A stretch of DNA of 5,199 bases, taken from Methanospirillum sp. GTDB lineage: Archaea > Halobacteriota > Methanomicrobia > Methanomicrobiales > Methanospirillaceae. Shown here piece by piece: positions 4,865-5,199 of this stretch. Position 1 is the first letter of the stretch. Every line of letters starts with the position of its first letter. Under the pieces are notes generated by a model, which saw only the letters and a list, made by a program, of their open reading frames with translations, searched no databases and was not told where the DNA came from. The position numbers and the translations under genes are program-made. Location of the stretch: the NCBI GenBank assembly GCA_028679485.1, contig JAJRBL010000112.1, positions 1 through 5,199 of the forward strand, read 5' to 3'.

Positions 4865-5199
4865 TTACCTGTGGGAGTGACCAGGATCTGCCTCAGGATC
4901 GGTTTGCTTTTCTGAAGACTGCAGCACTTACGGCGGGAGCTGATGAAGCCATCATCATTCCGGCCTCTCTCATGGTAGTAGAAGACCGGGTCGGGTTGAA
5001 GTGCAAAAACGGATGTCCGTCTTACGGAAGATCGCTGACCTGTCCTCCGCATGTTCCTGTTATCCGGCGGTTCAGGAGTATTCCTGCAATGTGGACTGGG
5101 GAGTATGCAGGTTTCCGACCAGGGCACGGTTTTCTGCCGAATCAGTCGGAGTTAATGTGGTAAAGACCGTTGAACAGGCAGGAATGCAGATCCGGTTTC
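4861..5199 (+). pseudogene. DUF2284 cysteine-rich putative metal-binding protein, apparently broken (frameshift plus internal loss; continues past window edge)
   Basis: The frame opening at 4861 (ATGA overlap with the previous gene, GGTGGGGAG upstream) encodes the N-terminal part of a DUF2284 protein: GADEAIIIPASLMVVEDR, then the cysteine signature CKNGCPSYGRSLTCPPHVP at about residues 48-66. After this the frame loses all family likeness and stops at 5161-5163, giving 100 residues. In the +2 frame, from about 5067 to the window edge, the family's C-terminal signature appears: VCRFPTRARFSAESVGVNVV then KTVEQAGMQIRF. The two parts are too close: I estimate 50-70 middle residues are missing, along with a frame change. 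The family is thought to bind a metal or Fe-S cluster through its cysteines. Either the gene is decaying or the sequence has an assembly or base-calling error. A working protein in this form is unlikely. Confidence 0.72.

Noticed and set aside
4741..5127. 128-aa minus-strand open frame opposite the flavoprotein end and the DUF2284 gene
   Set aside because: It shows no domain and is explained as an antisense shadow of two recognisable coding regions.

Overview
The window looks like part of the chromosome of a methanogenic euryarchaeon, most likely Methanomicrobiales-like. This placement is an inference from gene content: an Mbh/Mrp-type antiporter module in archaeal gene order, a bacteriohemerythrin, archaeal GGAGGTGA-type ribosome binding sites, TATA-like promoter boxes, and a redox flavoprotein cluster common in methanogens. 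No rRNA, tRNA, CRISPR array or mobile element is visible.

Positions 1-1630 (minus strand) hold the 5' end of an operon for the ion-translocating membrane arm of a membrane-bound hydrogenase or Mrp antiporter. Transcription order is MnhE/MbhA, MnhF/MbhB, MnhG/MbhC, MbhD (DUF4040), then MbhE, which runs off the left edge. Every junction overlaps by 1 or 4 nt, so the genes are translationally coupled. The remaining subunits should lie to the left of the window.

Positions 1631-2427 hold a 175-nt divergent promoter region, a single-domain bacteriohemerythrin with all seven iron ligands (plus strand), and 40 nt later a 57-aa protein with two predicted membrane segments that is easily missed because of its size.

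Positions 2532-3320 (minus strand) encode a winged-helix (ArsR-like) regulator. It has a long helical N-terminus and two groups of cysteines that could bind a metal or Fe-S cluster or sense redox state. It is divergent from a plus-strand operon starting at 3648: a flavoredoxin-type flavin reductase family protein, an iron-sulfur flavoprotein-like NAD(P)H/FMN reductase, and a DUF2284 cysteine-rich protein. These overlap by 4 nt each. The DUF2284 gene appears broken: its N-terminal half is in one frame and a recognisable C-terminal part lies in another frame, with the middle of the domain missing.

The 327-nt region between the regulator and the flavoprotein operon contains TATA-like boxes, a repeated CCTTTATGT-TA element, an imperfect inverted repeat, two 10-bp palindromes and an 8-bp complementary pair whose second arm ends 1 nt before the Shine-Dalgarno sequence of the first flavoprotein gene. 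It is the most promising place for undescribed regulation. I see no clear evidence of a wholly new system. The most distinctive unit is the Cys-rich regulator with its flavoprotein/DUF2284 operon and structured leader.
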